The position numbers and the translations under genes were made by a program. Of a DNA stretch of 7,378 bases, positions 6,016 to 7,378 are shown one piece after another. The stretch's first letter is position 1, and every line of letters starts with the position of its first letter. The notes below the pieces were generated by a model, which saw nothing but the letters and a program-made list of their open reading frames with translations, was not told the origin of the DNA and made no database searches. Location of the stretch: assembly GCA_050730835.1 (NCBI GenBank), contig JBOHNS010000043.1, forward strand, positions 1 through 7,378, read 5' to 3'. This stretch comes from JBOHNS01 sp050730835 (lineage in GTDB: Bacteria; Patescibacteriota; Saccharimonadia; Saccharimonadales; UBA4665).

Positions 6016-6030
6016 GCGTGGTTAATTTTT
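5994..6030 (+). terminator. Intrinsic terminator overlapping the end of the PRC-barrel gene
   Basis: CCACGC (5994-5999) and GCGTGG (6016-6021) form a perfect GC-rich 6-bp stem with a 16-nt loop containing the TAG stop, followed by TTAATTTTTATTT. The first arm lies inside the coding sequence. It would separate this gene from purB, whose promoter follows directly. Confidence 0.5.
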
Positions 6031-6032
6031 AT

Positions 6033-6062
6033 TTGCTAGTAAGCACTTTAGATTGCTAAACT
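6033..6062 (+). promoter_or_regulatory. Putative promoter of purB
   Basis: TTGCTA (6033-6038, 4 of 6 matches) and TAAACT (6057-6062) are separated by 18 bp. The -10 ends 10 nt before the ATG at 6073, and no Shine-Dalgarno sequence is present. This arrangement nearly matches that of the PRC-barrel gene and predicts a leaderless mRNA. Confidence 0.4.
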
Positions 6063-6072
6063 ATTAATAGTT

Positions 6073-7378
6073 ATGGGTGTACACGAACAACTTTTAGCTG
6101 TTACTCCGCTTGATGGGCGTTATGCCGATAAAGTTGAGCCACTCTCAAATACCGTGTCGGAATATGGCCTGATTCGGCGGCGCGTGGCAGTTGAGGTTAA
6201 TTGGTTGGCTGTGCTCGGTAGCGGTGTATTGCCAGATATCGAACCACTCAACGAAGACGCTCTAGGAGCTCTACAAGATATTACCTAAAACTTCTCTATT
6301 ACAGACGCCGAAGCGGTCAAGCAAATCGAGAAGACGACTAATCATGATGTTAAAGCGGTTGAAATCTGGCTGCGCGGCGAATTGTCGGGTGACGAAAAAT
6401 TCCATAACTACTTGGAATTAGTTCATTTTGGCTGTACGTCGGAGGACATTAATAATTTGGCCTATGCCATGATGTTGCGAGACTCTCGGGACACTGTGCT
6501 GCGGCCGGGCATTGATGAAATCACATCAGACTTGCATGAAAAAGCTTATAATTATTCGAATATTCCGATGCTCGCTCATACTCATGGCCAGCCAGCTACA
6601 CCCACAACTTTGGGTAAAGAAATGGCTGTGTTTGCTGAACGCTTGGGGAAAAGCTCTGCCCGACTTGGCGCAGTTGCAATTATGGGCAAATTTAGCGGCG
6701 CGACCGGCAGCTACAACGCCGTCTCCGTAGCTTATCCCGAAATAAACTGGCCAAAGATTTCTAAAGAATTTATTGAGAGTTTAGGTTTCGAGGCGGATGT
6801 AGCTACCACACAGATTGAGCCACACGACTGGCAAGCAGTTTTTGCCAGTGAGCTAGCGCTTAGCAATAGCATCATGATTGGGCTGGCACGGGATATGTGG
6901 GCATACATTTCTAAAGATTATTTCAAGCAACAAATCATAACGGCTGAGGTCGGCTCCTCAACTATGCCACATAAAGTTAATCCAATTGATTTTGAAAATG
7001 CGGAAGCCAATTTTGGTGTAGCTAATGCGCTCTTGGGATTTTTGTCTACCAAGTTGCCGATTTCTCGGCTCCAGCGCGACCTCAGCGATTCGTCTACTCA
7101 GCGGGCTATTGGTGAAGCTTTCGGCCACACTTACGTGGCGCAGCGTTCGCTACTCAAGGGTCTTGGTAGGGTAGTTGCCAACGAAGAGGCGATGACTGCC
7201 GACTTAGATGAAGCTTGGCCGGTTTTGACGGAAGCTATGCAAACAGTAATGCGCCGCTAAAACATTGACGGCGATTACGACATTATTAAACAAGCTTCGC
7301 GAGGAAAAGAATTCAATGAATCGACTTACCTAGATCTAGTTGATGAATTAGAAATTCCAATCGAAGCCAAAACCCGCT
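6073..7378 (+). pseudogene. purB: Adenylosuccinate lyase (PurB) frame interrupted by two in-frame TAA codons, 3' end beyond the window
   Basis: One frame of 435 codons encodes an Escherichia coli-type PurB, which converts adenylosuccinate to AMP (and SAICAR to AICAR) with release of fumarate. Landmarks include TPLDGRYADKV (11-21), KTTNHDVKAVE (87-97), CTSEDINNLA (121-130), HTHGQPATP (169-177, catalytic H171), TTQIEPHDW (245-253) and the fumarate-lyase signature GSSTMPHKVNPIDFEN (294-309, catalytic S295). Residue numbers equal those of E. coli, so there are no indels. TAA codons interrupt at 72 (6286-6288) and 396 (7258-7260, where E. coli has Tyr in VMRRYG); similarity resumes immediately after both and runs to the edge. 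The reading is a recent pseudogene, sequencing or assembly error, or read-through. Every catalytic residue is kept and no frameshift exists. Internal restarts such as TTG at 6382 would lack the N-terminal region. Identity is certain; status is open. Confidence 0.9.

Noticed and set aside
6073..7260. Two separate genes (a 71-codon ORF and a 292-codon ORF) in the purB region.
   Set aside because: They share one frame, numbering matches a single PurB, and homology bridges the TAA between them.

Overview
The window looks like chromosomal DNA of a reduced-genome bacterium of the Candidate Phyla Radiation, most likely a Saccharibacteria (TM7) relative. This is an inference from four things: a very short TsaB directly behind TsaE, a two-barrel PRC-like protein of a kind I associate with Saccharibacteria, an RNase Y/YmdB pair, and a class F-like sortase next to a surface protein. 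The standard code fits: six complete genes end in TAA (3) or TAG (3), and no TGA is read in frame. Phylum assignment is not proven here.

Layout. Positions 1-5412 are read on the minus strand, 5497-7378 on the plus strand. In minus-strand order: tsaE (5412-4963) and tsaB (4963-4571) overlap by one base and serve tRNA t6A synthesis. Next is a 99-bp control region with a TTGACA box, a run of 14 C and a perfect 11-bp dyad. It drives a secreted beta-propeller protein (4471-3065) ending in an APDTG wall-sorting signal. A class F-like sortase follows (3021-2113), then an intrinsic terminator. The mRNA-decay pair rny (1935-442) and a ymdB-like phosphoesterase gene (436 to beyond the left edge) come last. 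On the plus strand lie a PRC-barrel gene (5497-6015), a hairpin terminator and purB (6073 to beyond the right edge). The purB frame is conserved throughout but is broken by two in-frame TAA codons.

How the genes fit together. The propeller protein and sortase look like a substrate-enzyme pair for cell-surface anchoring, and the C-tract suggests that surface display may be switched on and off. rny and ymdB form a conserved RNA-turnover/signalling neighbourhood. tsaE and tsaB are housekeeping genes.

The most notable points are the putative phase-variable promoter, the non-canonical APDTG signal beside a sortase, the doubly interrupted purB with both stops in the same CTAAAAC context, an RNase Y without its N-terminal membrane helix, and a YmdB homologue with GNH changed to GNW. 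No RNA gene, CRISPR array, insertion sequence or replication origin was seen. No gene-free stretch exceeds 177 bp.
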